Below the pieces are notes generated by a model that was not told where the DNA came from, ran no database searches, and saw only the letters and a program-made list of their open reading frames with translations. A stretch of DNA of 64,000 bases, taken from contig NZ_CP044549.1 in NCBI RefSeq assembly GCF_009859475.1, forward strand, positions 3,348,001 to 3,412,000. The letters run 5' to 3'. Numbering within the stretch: the first letter of the stretch is position 1; every line of letters begins with the position of its first letter. The stretch comes from Hydrogenophaga sp. BPS33 (GTDB taxonomy: Bacteria > Pseudomonadota > Gammaproteobacteria > Burkholderiales > Burkholderiaceae_C). This document shows, piece after piece, positions 17,428 through 24,637 of this stretch. The position numbers and the translations under genes are program-made.

Positions 17428-18812
17428 TCTTGCGGGCCGCTCCGGATACAAAGGCCCCGTTGCGCGAACGGTTCGAATGCATCGGGCGTGCTGTAAACCG
17501 GGGCGAAGCCACCGCCAGGCGTGCGGAAGTTGGTGGTCTGGCCCTGGTACAGGCGCGCCGCATTCCATTGGGTCGCGCCGTCGTAGACATAGGCGCGCAG
17601 ATCGAACTTCATCGCCTGCGCTGGGTCGTGCTTGTCGATCCTGCGCTCCCCCGGTGTGACGATCGCCTGAGCCACGTAGTCGCCAGCGAGGATGTCCTGC
17701 CAGACCCGCCTGGTCAGCTTGTCGCCCCGGTAGGCGGCACGGCTACCGAAACCGGCCACCGGCTTGAAGAACAAACCACGGCGTGCGTCCCACAGCCTTT
17801 GCGCCTGATCGATGGCGACCACCTCTGTGCGGGGAACATGTTCCAGCAAAACCTGCCGGGTGGATGCGGGCACGCCCAAGCCCTTCAGGCGCGCCGCGTC
17901 GCTGAACAACGCAAGGTGGCGCTTGTCGGCGTACAACGCATGCGCTTGCGGGTGCGGTGTCAGTACGACGCCCTGCTCCATGTAGGCCTGGCGCAGCGCC
18001 GCGCTTGCCGGCTGCTCCAGGTAGAAGTCGGTCAGCCGGTTGTAGACGAGGTCGATGACCTGCTCGCCGTGCCACAAGCGGCCCGCGCGCCACTCAAGCG
18101 CTTGCGGATCGGCGATCACGGTTCTCAGACCGTGCCGCTCGAACAGTTGCTGGAACAGCAGGAACTCGGGATAAAGGTATTGATGCGGCGGCGCGGTATC
18201 GACGATGGCTATGCTGGCGAGAGGCCGCGTTGCACCCGCACGCATCCACTCCTGACGGAACATATCGACGATGCGCTGCTCGAAGGTGCCCACGCTGGAC
18301 AGGGTGGGCACCAACGGATCCATGGCGTTGCAGCAGGCCCTCTGAGCACGGGCCAGCACCGCATTGAGCATGGCCCCACCTGCGTTGGTGTTGATCTCGA
18401 TCAGCCCCAGTTGGTCTCCATGGAGGTGGAAGTCGTGGCCAAAAAAAACGCCCCGCGGACCGCCCTCCCCGAGTCGCGCAATGGCCGGCGCAGCGGCCAA
18501 CACCTGCTCCCGATACGCGGGCAGCGCCACCACCGACTCGACCGCCTGTACCACCTGCGCCATGCGCCGCAGGTGCCGCGCGCTGACGAACACCGGCCTT
18601 GCAGCGAACAGGAAAGGACAACGCTCCCGCACCATCGCCGACAAGCCGGCCTGGCCCAGTTCGACATTGAGCGCAAGCGCCAGGGCATCCTCGTCCAGGC
18701 TGAAGCAAAAGCATTCCTGGTTGAGCGCCTCGACGTCACTCGCGCACGGAAACATTCCGGGTTGCGGTGAGACGGCAGGCTCCTGAAGCCCGCTGGCATC
18801 AAGGGAAGTCAT
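17424..18812 (-). CDS. ATP-grasp-like protein of unknown function, coupled to the phospholipase D gene
   Basis: A 462-aa cytoplasmic protein that I cannot assign to a named family. Several stretches look like an ATP-grasp enzyme: LGLIEINTNAGGAMLNA, LFFKPVAGFGSRAAYRGDKL and AMKFDLRAYVYDGATQWNAA resemble the nucleotide-binding and metal-binding strands of glutathione- and glutathionylspermidine-synthase-like proteins. The start at 18812 is supported by an FNR-like box at 18876-18889, which would put the transcription start near 18841, downstream of the alternative ATG at 18911. It overlaps the phospholipase D gene by four bases, hinting at joint action, perhaps on a lipid head group. Confidence 0.7.
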   Translation of the reverse strand: MTSLDASGLQEPAVSPQPGMFPCASDVEALNQECFCFSLDEDALALALNVELGQAGLSAMVRERCPFLFAARPVFVSARHLRRMAQVVQAVESVVALPAYREQVLAAAPAIARLGEGGPRGVFFGHDFHLHGDQLGLIEINTNAGGAMLNAVLARAQRACCNAMDPLVPTLSSVGTFEQRIVDMFRQEWMRAGATRPLASIAIVDTAPPHQYLYPEFLLFQQLFERHGLRTVIADPQALEWRAGRLWHGEQVIDLVYNRLTDFYLEQPASAALRQAYMEQGVVLTPHPQAHALYADKRHLALFSDAARLKGLGVPASTRQVLLEHVPRTEVVAIDQAQRLWDARRGLFFKPVAGFGSRAAYRGDKLTRRVWQDILAGDYVAQAIVTPGERRIDKHDPAQAMKFDLRAYVYDGATQWNAARLYQGQTTNFRTPGGGFAPVYSTPDAFEPFAQRGLCIRSGPQE

Positions 18813-18875
18813 GTTCCGGGCACTCCTGCGCAGGTGGTTCCAGGCATGAAGGTACCGGGCGATAGGCGATCGAGC

Positions 18876-18889
18876 TTGATATGCGTCAA
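18876..18889 (-). promoter_or_regulatory. FNR/ANR-like box, TTGATatgcGTCAA
   Basis: A 14-bp dyad one base from the TTGAT-N4-ATCAA consensus. Its centre is about 70 bases upstream of the ATP-grasp-like gene start; a class II site at -41.5 would place transcription start at about 18841, giving a 29-base leader, with TACCTT in the -10 region. The other flank is the 3' end of the SulP gene, so only the minus-strand operon is a sensible target. Confidence 0.65.
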
Positions 18890-18911
18890 CGGCGTCGTCG
18901 ATCGCGCCCAC

Positions 18912-20648
18912 TTACGCCACTTCAGGCGAAAGCTGGTGAACGGCCTGGTAGTGCGTAAGGAAGACCTCGCCGCTGAGCCTGTGCAGAAACTCGGTCGACT
19001 TCAATCGGTCCATGACCGGCCCCTTCACCTCCGACAGGTGCAGCCGCACACCGGCATCGCGCAGCCGCCGGTCGATGGCCTCCAGGCTCTCAAGCGCGCT
19101 GGCATCGATGTCGTTGATGGCCGAACACTGCAGCACCACGTGCTCCAGCTCGGGGTGGCTCGCCACGGCGTTGTTGATGCGGTCTTCCAGCGCGCGCGAG
19201 TTGGCGAAATACAAACTCTCGTCCACCCGCAAACTCAGCACACGCGGACTCACACGCACGGCATGGCGCAGCACATTGCGGAAATGCTCGGTGCCCGCCA
19301 CCAGACCCACTTCGGCCATGTGGGGCCGGCTCGTGCGGTAGAGATACAAGGCCAGCGATACGCCCACGCCCACGACCAGTCCGCTCTCCACGCCCACGGT
19401 GAGCGTCGTCACCAGCGTGGCCAGCACCGCGGCGAAATCCGACTTTCCGTAGTGCCACGTCTTGCGCAGGATGCCCAGGTCCACCAGCGACAGCACCGCC
19501 ACCACGATGGTCGCGGCCAGCGTGGCCTGTGGCAGGTAATACAGTGCCGGCGTGAGAAACAGCGAAGCCAGCGTGATGCCGAGCGCCGTGAAGACGCCAG
19601 CCGCCGGTGTCTGCGCCCCGGCGTCGAAATTGACCACCGATCGCGCAAACCCGCCGGTGACTGGAAATCCTCCGGTGAATGCAGCACCCAGGTTGCTCGA
19701 CCCCAATGCCACCAGCTCCTGGTCCGGATCGATGCGCTGGCGCCGCTTGGCCGCCAAGGTCTGCCCGACAGAAACCGACTCGACGAAACCGACCACGCTG
19801 ATGAGCAATGCGGGCACCAACAGTTGCTGCCACAGCTCCAGATTCCACAGTGGCAGCGTGAACGGCGGCAAGCCCTGTGGCACGGCACCCACGATCTTCA
19901 CGCCCTGCCCTTGCCAGTCCAGCGCCCAGGTGAGCAGGGTCGTGACCAGAATGGCCGCGACAGGACCGGTCTTGGCCACCGCGTCTGCGGCGCGCGGGCC
20001 CATGCCGGCACGCTGCAGCAGTGGCTTGAGGCCGCTGCGCACCCAGAACAGGAAGGCCACTGTCAGCACCCCAATGCCCAGCGTCAGCACGTGCACCTGA
20101 CCGATCTGCGTCAAGAGTGACAAGCTCAGTTCGACAAAGGTGTGGCCATCTGCCTTCACACCCATCAGCGTCTTGAGCTGGCTCGCCGCGATGAGTATCC
20201 CCGAGGCGGAAATGAAGCCGGAGATGACCGGGTGGCTCAGGAAGTTGGCGAGAAAACCCAGGCGCAGCAAGCCCATGGCCAACAGCAGCACTCCCGAGAG
20301 AAACGCCAGCGTGATCGCCACCGCCCAGTACTGCGGTGTACCTGCGACGGCGTGCTGTCCGATGGCTGCCGCCGTCATGAGGGAGACCACGGCCACCGGC
20401 CCCACGGCCAGCACGCGGCTGGTGCCGAAAATGGCGTAGAGCAGCAGCGGGGCCACGCTGGCATACAGGCCGACTTCAGCCGGCAGACCGGCGAGCATGG
20501 CGTAGGCCAGGCTCTGCGGAATCAACATGAGGGTGACGATGAGCGCCGCCAGGCTGTCGCTCGCCAGCGCCTCACGGTTGTAAGCGCGGCCCCACTGCAA
20601 CACCGGCAAGGACGGCAGCCACTGGCGCCAGGGGAACGAGAGGTTCAT
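18912..20648 (-). CDS. SulP-family anion transporter with STAS domain
   Basis: A 578-aa inner-membrane transporter of the SLC26/SulP family, which moves sulfate, bicarbonate or related anions. The signature LMLIPQSLAYAMLAGLPAEV and FGTSRVLAVGPVAVVSLMTA lie in the first third, about ten to twelve hydrophobic segments follow, and a cytoplasmic STAS domain fills the C-terminus (SPRVLSLRVDESLYFANS, VVLQCSAINDIDASALESLE). It is the last gene of a tight minus-strand run that begins with the sulfur-responsive repressor (gap of 15 bases to the preceding YeeE gene), so sulfate or sulfite export or uptake is the likely role here. Confidence 0.9.
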   Translation of the reverse strand: MNLSFPWRQWLPSLPVLQWGRAYNREALASDSLAALIVTLMLIPQSLAYAMLAGLPAEVGLYASVAPLLLYAIFGTSRVLAVGPVAVVSLMTAAAIGQHAVAGTPQYWAVAITLAFLSGVLLLAMGLLRLGFLANFLSHPVISGFISASGILIAASQLKTLMGVKADGHTFVELSLSLLTQIGQVHVLTLGIGVLTVAFLFWVRSGLKPLLQRAGMGPRAADAVAKTGPVAAILVTTLLTWALDWQGQGVKIVGAVPQGLPPFTLPLWNLELWQQLLVPALLISVVGFVESVSVGQTLAAKRRQRIDPDQELVALGSSNLGAAFTGGFPVTGGFARSVVNFDAGAQTPAAGVFTALGITLASLFLTPALYYLPQATLAATIVVAVLSLVDLGILRKTWHYGKSDFAAVLATLVTTLTVGVESGLVVGVGVSLALYLYRTSRPHMAEVGLVAGTEHFRNVLRHAVRVSPRVLSLRVDESLYFANSRALEDRINNAVASHPELEHVVLQCSAINDIDASALESLEAIDRRLRDAGVRLHLSEVKGPVMDRLKSTEFLHRLSGEVFLTHYQAVHQLSPEVA

Positions 20649-20663
20649 GCCATGCAGCTCACG

Positions 20664-21098
20664 TCAGGCCCCGAGGCGCCGGCGCAAGCCCGTTCGCTCG
20701 GCAAGCTCGAAGATCACCATGCCCGCGAGCATGGCCGCCACGAACAGCGCGGCCTTCACCTCGCCAGAGGCCATGGAGACGATGCCCGGCCCTGGGCAGA
20801 ACCCCGCCAGGCCCCAGCCCGCGCCAAAGGTCAGTCCGCCGATGACCAGCCGCTTGTCGATCTGGCTCGTCTTGGGCAAGTGCAGCGCGCCGCCCAGCAA
20901 GTTCGTGGTGCGTTTGCGGGCCAGCGCAAAGGCGAAGAAGCCCACGGCAATGGCGCCGCCCATGACGAGCGCCAATGAAGGATCCCAGACGCCAAACAGG
21001 TCCAGGAAGCCGAGCACCTTGGCAGGGTCGGTCATGCCGGAGAGCAGCAGGCCCAGGCCAAACAGCAGGCCCACAAGAAATTCGGTGATGCGGTGCAT
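20664..21098 (-). CDS. YeeE/YedE-type sulfur transporter, second half (DUF6691/PmpB-like)
   Basis: A 144-aa membrane protein with four predicted helices, starting MHRITEFLVGLLFGLGLLLS. The motif GAGWGLAGFCPGPGIV carries the conserved cysteine found in the YeeE/TsuA thiosulfate channel family. In TsuA both halves are one chain; here they are separate adjacent genes, as in pmpA-pmpB arrangements linked to BigR. The start at 21098 has a preceding AGGAG ribosome-binding site; the open frame further upstream belongs to the neighbouring gene's shadow. Likely imports or exports a sulfur compound such as thiosulfate. Confidence 0.85.
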   Translation of the reverse strand: MHRITEFLVGLLFGLGLLLSGMTDPAKVLGFLDLFGVWDPSLALVMGGAIAVGFFAFALARKRTTNLLGGALHLPKTSQIDKRLVIGGLTFGAGWGLAGFCPGPGIVSMASGEVKAALFVAAMLAGMVIFELAERTGLRRRLGA

Positions 21099-21109
21099 AT
21101 GTGTGCTCC

Positions 21110-21547
21110 TTACAGAACGTGGCGGACCACGAAGACCATGGCAAAGCCCGCGCCCATGAAGGCCAGGGTGGCGACCATGGAACGGGGCGACAGGCGCGAG
21201 AGTCCACACACGCCGTGCCCGCTGGTGCAACCCGAGCCATAGCGTGTGCCCAGGCCGACCAGCAGCCCGGCTGCGACGATGGTGGCAAAGCCCGCATCGA
21301 TGCGCGGCGCCTGCACAAACCCGGCCGGCGCGAGCAGGCCATACACCAGTGGCGCTGCCAGCATGCCCAGCAGGAAGGCCACGCGCCAGCCCGCGTCGCC
21401 CGACTTCGGTGGCAACAAGCCGCCCAGGATGCCGCTGATGCCCAACACCCGGCCATTGACCAGGATGAAGAAGGCCGAGGCGACACCCAGCAAAACGCCG
21501 CCCGACAGTGACGCCCACGGCGTGAAATTGGCCCAATCAATCGTCAT
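21110..21547 (-). CDS. YeeE/YedE-type sulfur transporter, first half (PmpA-like)
   Basis: A 145-aa protein with four or five membrane helices and the family motif RYGSGCTSGHGVCGLSRLSP, including two cysteines in the GCTSGHGVCG signature of YeeE/TsuA proteins. It begins MTIDWANFTPWASLSGG and lies three bases downstream of the ArsR-family repressor stop codon and 11 bases before its partner, so the three genes are co-transcribed. The two half-proteins presumably assemble into one transporter for thiosulfate or another sulfur species. Confidence 0.87.
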   Translation of the reverse strand: MTIDWANFTPWASLSGGVLLGVASAFFILVNGRVLGISGILGGLLPPKSGDAGWRVAFLLGMLAAPLVYGLLAPAGFVQAPRIDAGFATIVAAGLLVGLGTRYGSGCTSGHGVCGLSRLSPRSMVATLAFMGAGFAMVFVVRHVL

Positions 21548-21550
21548 GGC

Positions 21551-21871
21551 TTACTCCTTCTTGTCCACACAGAATTGTTCGTACAGCACCCGCATCACTG
21601 CCAGCGCTTCTGTGCTGGCCAGTGCGTAATAGATGCTCTTTCCCTCGCGGCGGGTGCTCACCAGACCCTCGTCACGCAGCACCGTGAGCTGCTGCGACAA
21701 GGTCGGCTGCACGATACCGAGCAAGGCCTCCAGCTCCCCCACGCGCAGCTCGCCCTGCGAGAGCTGGCACAGGATCAACAGACGGTCGGGGTTGGAGAGC
21801 ACTTTCATCAGCCGGCAAGCGCGCTCGGCACCCAGGTGCATCTGCTCCAGATCCAGCAACGCAGTTTTCAT
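21551..21871 (-). CDS. bigR: ArsR-family persulfide-responsive repressor (SqrR/BigR type)
   Basis: A 106-aa winged-helix repressor. The helix-turn-helix region reads LEALLGIVQPTLSQQLTVLR followed by a wing, TRREGKSIYYAL. It has Cys35 (LILCQLSQGE) and Cys101 (EQFCVDKKE), 66 residues apart, the same spacing as the Cys41-Cys107 pair that forms the sensing tetrasulfide in SqrR; Cys19 is extra. The ATG at 21871 follows from the family start; the longer frame to 21955 runs into the operator. It heads the repressor-YeeE-YeeE-SulP operon and faces the persulfide dioxygenase gene across a palindromic operator, consistent with autoregulation. Confidence 0.88.
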   Translation of the reverse strand: MKTALLDLEQMHLGAERACRLMKVLSNPDRLLILCQLSQGELRVGELEALLGIVQPTLSQQLTVLRDEGLVSTRREGKSIYYALASTEALAVMRVLYEQFCVDKKE

Positions 21872-21926
21872 CGCTCTTGCTTCCGGTTCGTTGATATGGC
21901 GCAAGGCAGCGCCAGCGAATGGTGCG

Positions 21927-21961
21927 AATATATTGACATACAATATATCTGTCAATATATT
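21927..21961. promoter_or_regulatory. Fully palindromic divergent promoter/operator of the sulfur module
   Basis: AATATATTGACA (21927-21938) and TGTCAATATATT (21950-21961) are a perfect 12-bp inverted repeat with an 11-base spacer. Because of the symmetry each strand carries TTGACA, a 17-base spacer and TATATT, so the same 35 bases form a near-consensus sigma-70 promoter in both directions. Transcripts would start near 21968 (+, hydrolase gene) and 21920 (-, repressor operon). An ArsR-family dimer bound to the repeat would block both. Confidence 0.85.
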
Positions 21962-21988
21962 ATTGGCGACTTATTTACAGGAACTGTC

Positions 21989-22873
21989 ATGTCTCCTCTT
22001 CCGCGCTCCGCCGCCCATCCCCAAGTGCACGGCATGTTTGATCCTGCCACCTGGACCGTGACCTACGTCGTTCACAACGGCCCGGGCAGCGACTGCGCGA
22101 TCATTGATTCGGTGCTCGACTACGACCCCAAATCCGGGCGCACGCACCACGCCTCGGCCGACAGGGTTGGCGACTACGTCCGCGCCAACCACTTGAACGT
22201 GCGATGGATTCTGGAAACCCACGCGCACGCAGACCACCTCTCTGCCGCGCCCTACCTCCGCGCGCAACTGGGCGGCCAGATCGGCATCGGCGGGCGCATC
22301 ACCCAGGTGCAAAAGGTGTTCAAGGGCATCTTCAACCTGGAGCCTGACTTCCGGCAGGACGGCTCGCAGTTCGACCACCTGTTCCAGGAGGGTGAAACCA
22401 TCCCGCTGGGCGCACTGTCTGGCGAAGTGATGTTCGTGCCCGGCCACACGCCGGCCTGCGCCGCCTACCGCTTTGGTGACGCCGTTTTTGTGGGCGACAC
22501 GCTGTTCATGCCCGATGTGGGCACGGCGCGCTGTGACTTTCCCGGTGGGGATGCCAAGACGCTCTACGCCTCCACCCGCAAGCTGCTGAGCCTGCCGCCC
22601 GAGACGCGCCTGTTCATGTGCCACGACTACCCGCCGCCCGGTCGCGCGGTGGCGTTCGAGACGACCGTGGCGGAGCAACGCGCGAAGAACATCCACGTGC
22701 ACGACGGTGTGAGCGAAGCCGAGTTCGTGGCCATGCGCACGCGGCGCGACGCCACCCTGGAAATGCCTACGCTGATCTTGCCCTCTGTGCAGATCAACAT
22801 CCGCGCCGGCGCGATGCCGCCCAAGGAAGACAACGGCGTGGCCTATCTGAAGATCCCCTTGAACGTACTCTGA
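21989..22873 (+). CDS. Persulfide dioxygenase/ETHE1-like metallo-beta-lactamase hydrolase (Blh)
   Basis: A 294-aa metallo-beta-lactamase-fold protein. The metal motif is THAHADH with His78, His80, Asp82 and His83; GHTPACAAYRFGD and VGDTLF supply further ligands, and FMCHDY follows. This set fits ETHE1-type persulfide dioxygenases and Blh of bigR operons, which oxidise glutathione persulfide to sulfite. The start at 21989 has a CAGGAA ribosome-binding site and lies about 20 bases after the predicted transcription start of the palindromic promoter; the frame is open further upstream only inside the repressor gene. It is followed by a small DUF2892-type gene. Confidence 0.9.
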   Translation: MSPLPRSAAHPQVHGMFDPATWTVTYVVHNGPGSDCAIIDSVLDYDPKSGRTHHASADRVGDYVRANHLNVRWILETHAHADHLSAAPYLRAQLGGQIGIGGRITQVQKVFKGIFNLEPDFRQDGSQFDHLFQEGETIPLGALSGEVMFVPGHTPACAAYRFGDAVFVGDTLFMPDVGTARCDFPGGDAKTLYASTRKLLSLPPETRLFMCHDYPPPGRAVAFETTVAEQRAKNIHVHDGVSEAEFVAMRTRRDATLEMPTLILPSVQINIRAGAMPPKEDNGVAYLKIPLNVL

Positions 22874-22927
22874 TCGGGTGCCTTGATTCCTGTCTGCCTG
22901 TCCATCCACCATTTCTGGAGAATCACC

Positions 22928-23119
22928 ATGACCAAGAACGTCGGCTCTATTGACCGCACACTGCGCATCGTCATCGGCCTTGGCCTCATCGCGGCTGCCG
23001 CCACCGGCACCATCGGCCTGTGGGGCTACCTGGGCGTCGTCCCTTTGCTCACCGGCCTGATCGGCTGGTGCCCGCCTTACGCGATGCTGGGCTTCAATAC
23101 CTGCGCCACGAAGAAGTGA
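22928..23119 (+). CDS. Small DUF2892-type membrane protein
   Basis: A 63-aa protein beginning MTKNVGSIDRTLRIVIGLGL with two hydrophobic segments (about 12-30 and 33-50) and a CPPYAMLGFNTC end with two cysteines, matching the DUF2892/YgaP-tail family. Such proteins often accompany rhodanese and persulfide-handling genes. A GGAG ribosome-binding site precedes the ATG and the gene lies 54 bases after the hydrolase, so it is probably the second gene of that transcript. Confidence 0.85.
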   Translation: MTKNVGSIDRTLRIVIGLGLIAAAATGTIGLWGYLGVVPLLTGLIGWCPPYAMLGFNTCATKK

Positions 23120-23227
23120 AGCGCTTCGCGTTGTGGTGCGTCCATTTGAAGGCCGACCGCTTCGACCACGGCACCCAACGAGTTGCCATGGACATCACCT
23201 CCAACCCATGGGTACGCCCAACGTGAA

Positions 23228-23971
23228 CTATGGCGGCATTTGCAGAAGCCCCTTTGGATCATGCAACTGCCGGATCACGTGAGCCAGGAACCGCCCCCCT
23301 ACGGCCCCGTCAATCACCCGGTGGTCATACACCAGGGTCAGTGGCAGAAACAGACGCGTCGCCAAAACACCGTCCAAATCGACCACCCTTGGGCTGGCGC
23401 GGCCTACACCGAGGATGCCCACCTCCGGCGCATTGATGATCGGCGTGAACCCAGTGCCACCCAGCAGACCGAGATTGGTGATCGTGAAACAGGCGCCCTC
23501 CGCGTCGCTCATCGCAAGCCTTCCCGCCTTCGCCTTGTCCGCCAGGATCTGAATGGCTGCCGCGGTCTGCAAAACATCCTTCCGGTCAGCGTCGCGCACC
23601 ACAGGCGCCAGCAGTCCGATCGGCGTTTCGGCGGCAAATGCGATGTGGCAGTATTTCTTGAGCACCAGTTCATTGGCCTGCGTGTCCAACGACGCGTTGA
23701 AGTCGGGAAAGAACTTGAGCGCACTGGCGCACGCTTTCATGACAAACGCCAACAACGTGAGCTTGATGCCCGGACTCTGGGCGGCCATGTCATGTTGCAA
23801 TGCCATCAGCGCCGTCAAATCGCATTCGTCGAACTGTGCCACGTGCGGCACCTCGGCCCAACTGGCCGACAGACGCCGGGCAATGACCTGGCGGACCCGG
23901 CTGAAGGGCTTGCGTTCGACCTCGCCGAACAGCGCGTAGTCGTAGGTCTCAACCTGTGGTGGGGAGATCAT
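23228..23971 (-). CDS. 2-oxoacid dehydrogenase E2 acyltransferase, catalytic domain only
   Basis: A 247-aa protein consisting solely of the catalytic core of dihydrolipoamide acyltransferases: RVRQVIARRLSASWAEVPHV at the start, FNASLDTQANELVLKKYCHI, FTITNLGLLGGTGFTPIINA and the active-site DHRVIDGAVGGRFL near the C-terminus. No lipoyl domain or peripheral-subunit-binding domain is present; the lipoyl domain is encoded separately two genes upstream. It would transfer the acyl group from that carrier to CoA. It is last in the five-gene minus-strand E1 alpha-E1 beta-lipoyl-DUF6506-E2 operon. No E3 gene is in the window. Confidence 0.88.
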   Translation of the reverse strand: MISPPQVETYDYALFGEVERKPFSRVRQVIARRLSASWAEVPHVAQFDECDLTALMALQHDMAAQSPGIKLTLLAFVMKACASALKFFPDFNASLDTQANELVLKKYCHIAFAAETPIGLLAPVVRDADRKDVLQTAAAIQILADKAKAGRLAMSDAEGACFTITNLGLLGGTGFTPIINAPEVGILGVGRASPRVVDLDGVLATRLFLPLTLVYDHRVIDGAVGGRFLAHVIRQLHDPKGLLQMPP

Positions 23972-23989
23972 GGCGGTTACCTGCAGGCG

Positions 23990-24301
23990 TCAGGCCAGAC
24001 CAAATACCTGATCGCCACTTTTGCCACCCAGACCTGGATGGATATCAAAGCGCACCACGCCCACAGCGACACCGGAGCCCGCCGCAGCAGCGATGCGGGC
24101 CGTTCCCGCAGTGCCAAAGCCGCCACACAACTCGACGGCCACTATGCCCTGATCCAGCAGAGAACGCACGACCAACTCGGCCTGTTCATAGTTGGGAGCT
24201 CCGATCGTGGTGAGTTCCACCTCGGGGGTGCGCACGACACTGCGGTGCTCGGCCGGATTTGCACCCGGTGCAAGAAAAATGAAGGCGGCTTTCAATGCCA
24301 T
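23990..24301 (-). CDS. DUF6506-type small protein in the 2-oxoacid dehydrogenase operon
   Basis: A 103-aa protein beginning MALKAAFIFLAPGANPAEHR, with LCGGFGTAGTARIAAAAG and a VGVVRFDIHPGLGG end. I recognise it only as a DUF6506-like conserved protein; the alternating hydrophobic strands suggest a small alpha/beta fold and no catalytic motif is evident. The ATG at 24301 is preferred over the one at 24307 because the AAGGAG ribosome-binding site abuts the latter and is six bases from the former. It lies between the lipoyl carrier and the E2 catalytic gene, implying a part in the complex or its substrate supply. Confidence 0.75.
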   Translation of the reverse strand: MALKAAFIFLAPGANPAEHRSVVRTPEVELTTIGAPNYEQAELVVRSLLDQGIVAVELCGGFGTAGTARIAAAAGSGVAVGVVRFDIHPGLGGKSGDQVFGLA

Positions 24302-24325
24302 GAGCATCTCCTTGGTGATGGGGAT

Positions 24326-24637
24326 TCAAACCTGTTTCTCGGGCTGAAATCCGGCCACGAATCGATCGATTTCCTCTTCGCTCACGTTGCCAGCGGCGAT
24401 CACGCCGATCAGTGCCCCCACCGGCAATACCGTGCCCTGAGCAGCGACCTGCCTGCGCAGAACACCAGCAGCCTGCGCCTCGCATTCGTTGGTGACCTTT
24501 TCGGTCTCCACATCGAATACGCGCTGGCCCGCCTCGATCACCGCGCCCGGCACCACGTGCCAAGCTGCTACCGTGCCTTCCTTCATGGTGAGACCAAGCT
24601 TGGGCATGGTGAGAGCCTGAATGGCCGCCGCACTCAT
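24326..24637 (-). CDS. Stand-alone lipoyl carrier protein (E2 lipoyl domain)
   Basis: A 103-aa single lipoyl domain: LTMPKLGLTMKEGTVAAWHV, VDVETEKVTNE-like turn (VFDVETEKVTNECEAQ) with the lipoylated lysine in EKV, and VLPVGALIGVI. After about 80 residues a short tail NVSEEEIDRFVAGF resembles the beginning of the subunit-binding region of E2, but the chain stops there. It overlaps the E1 beta stop codon by ATGA. Together with the catalytic protein downstream it replaces a normal one-piece E2, swinging acyl groups between E1 and E2. Confidence 0.88.
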   Translation of the reverse strand: MSAAAIQALTMPKLGLTMKEGTVAAWHVVPGAVIEAGQRVFDVETEKVTNECEAQAAGVLRRQVAAQGTVLPVGALIGVIAAGNVSEEEIDRFVAGFQPEKQV

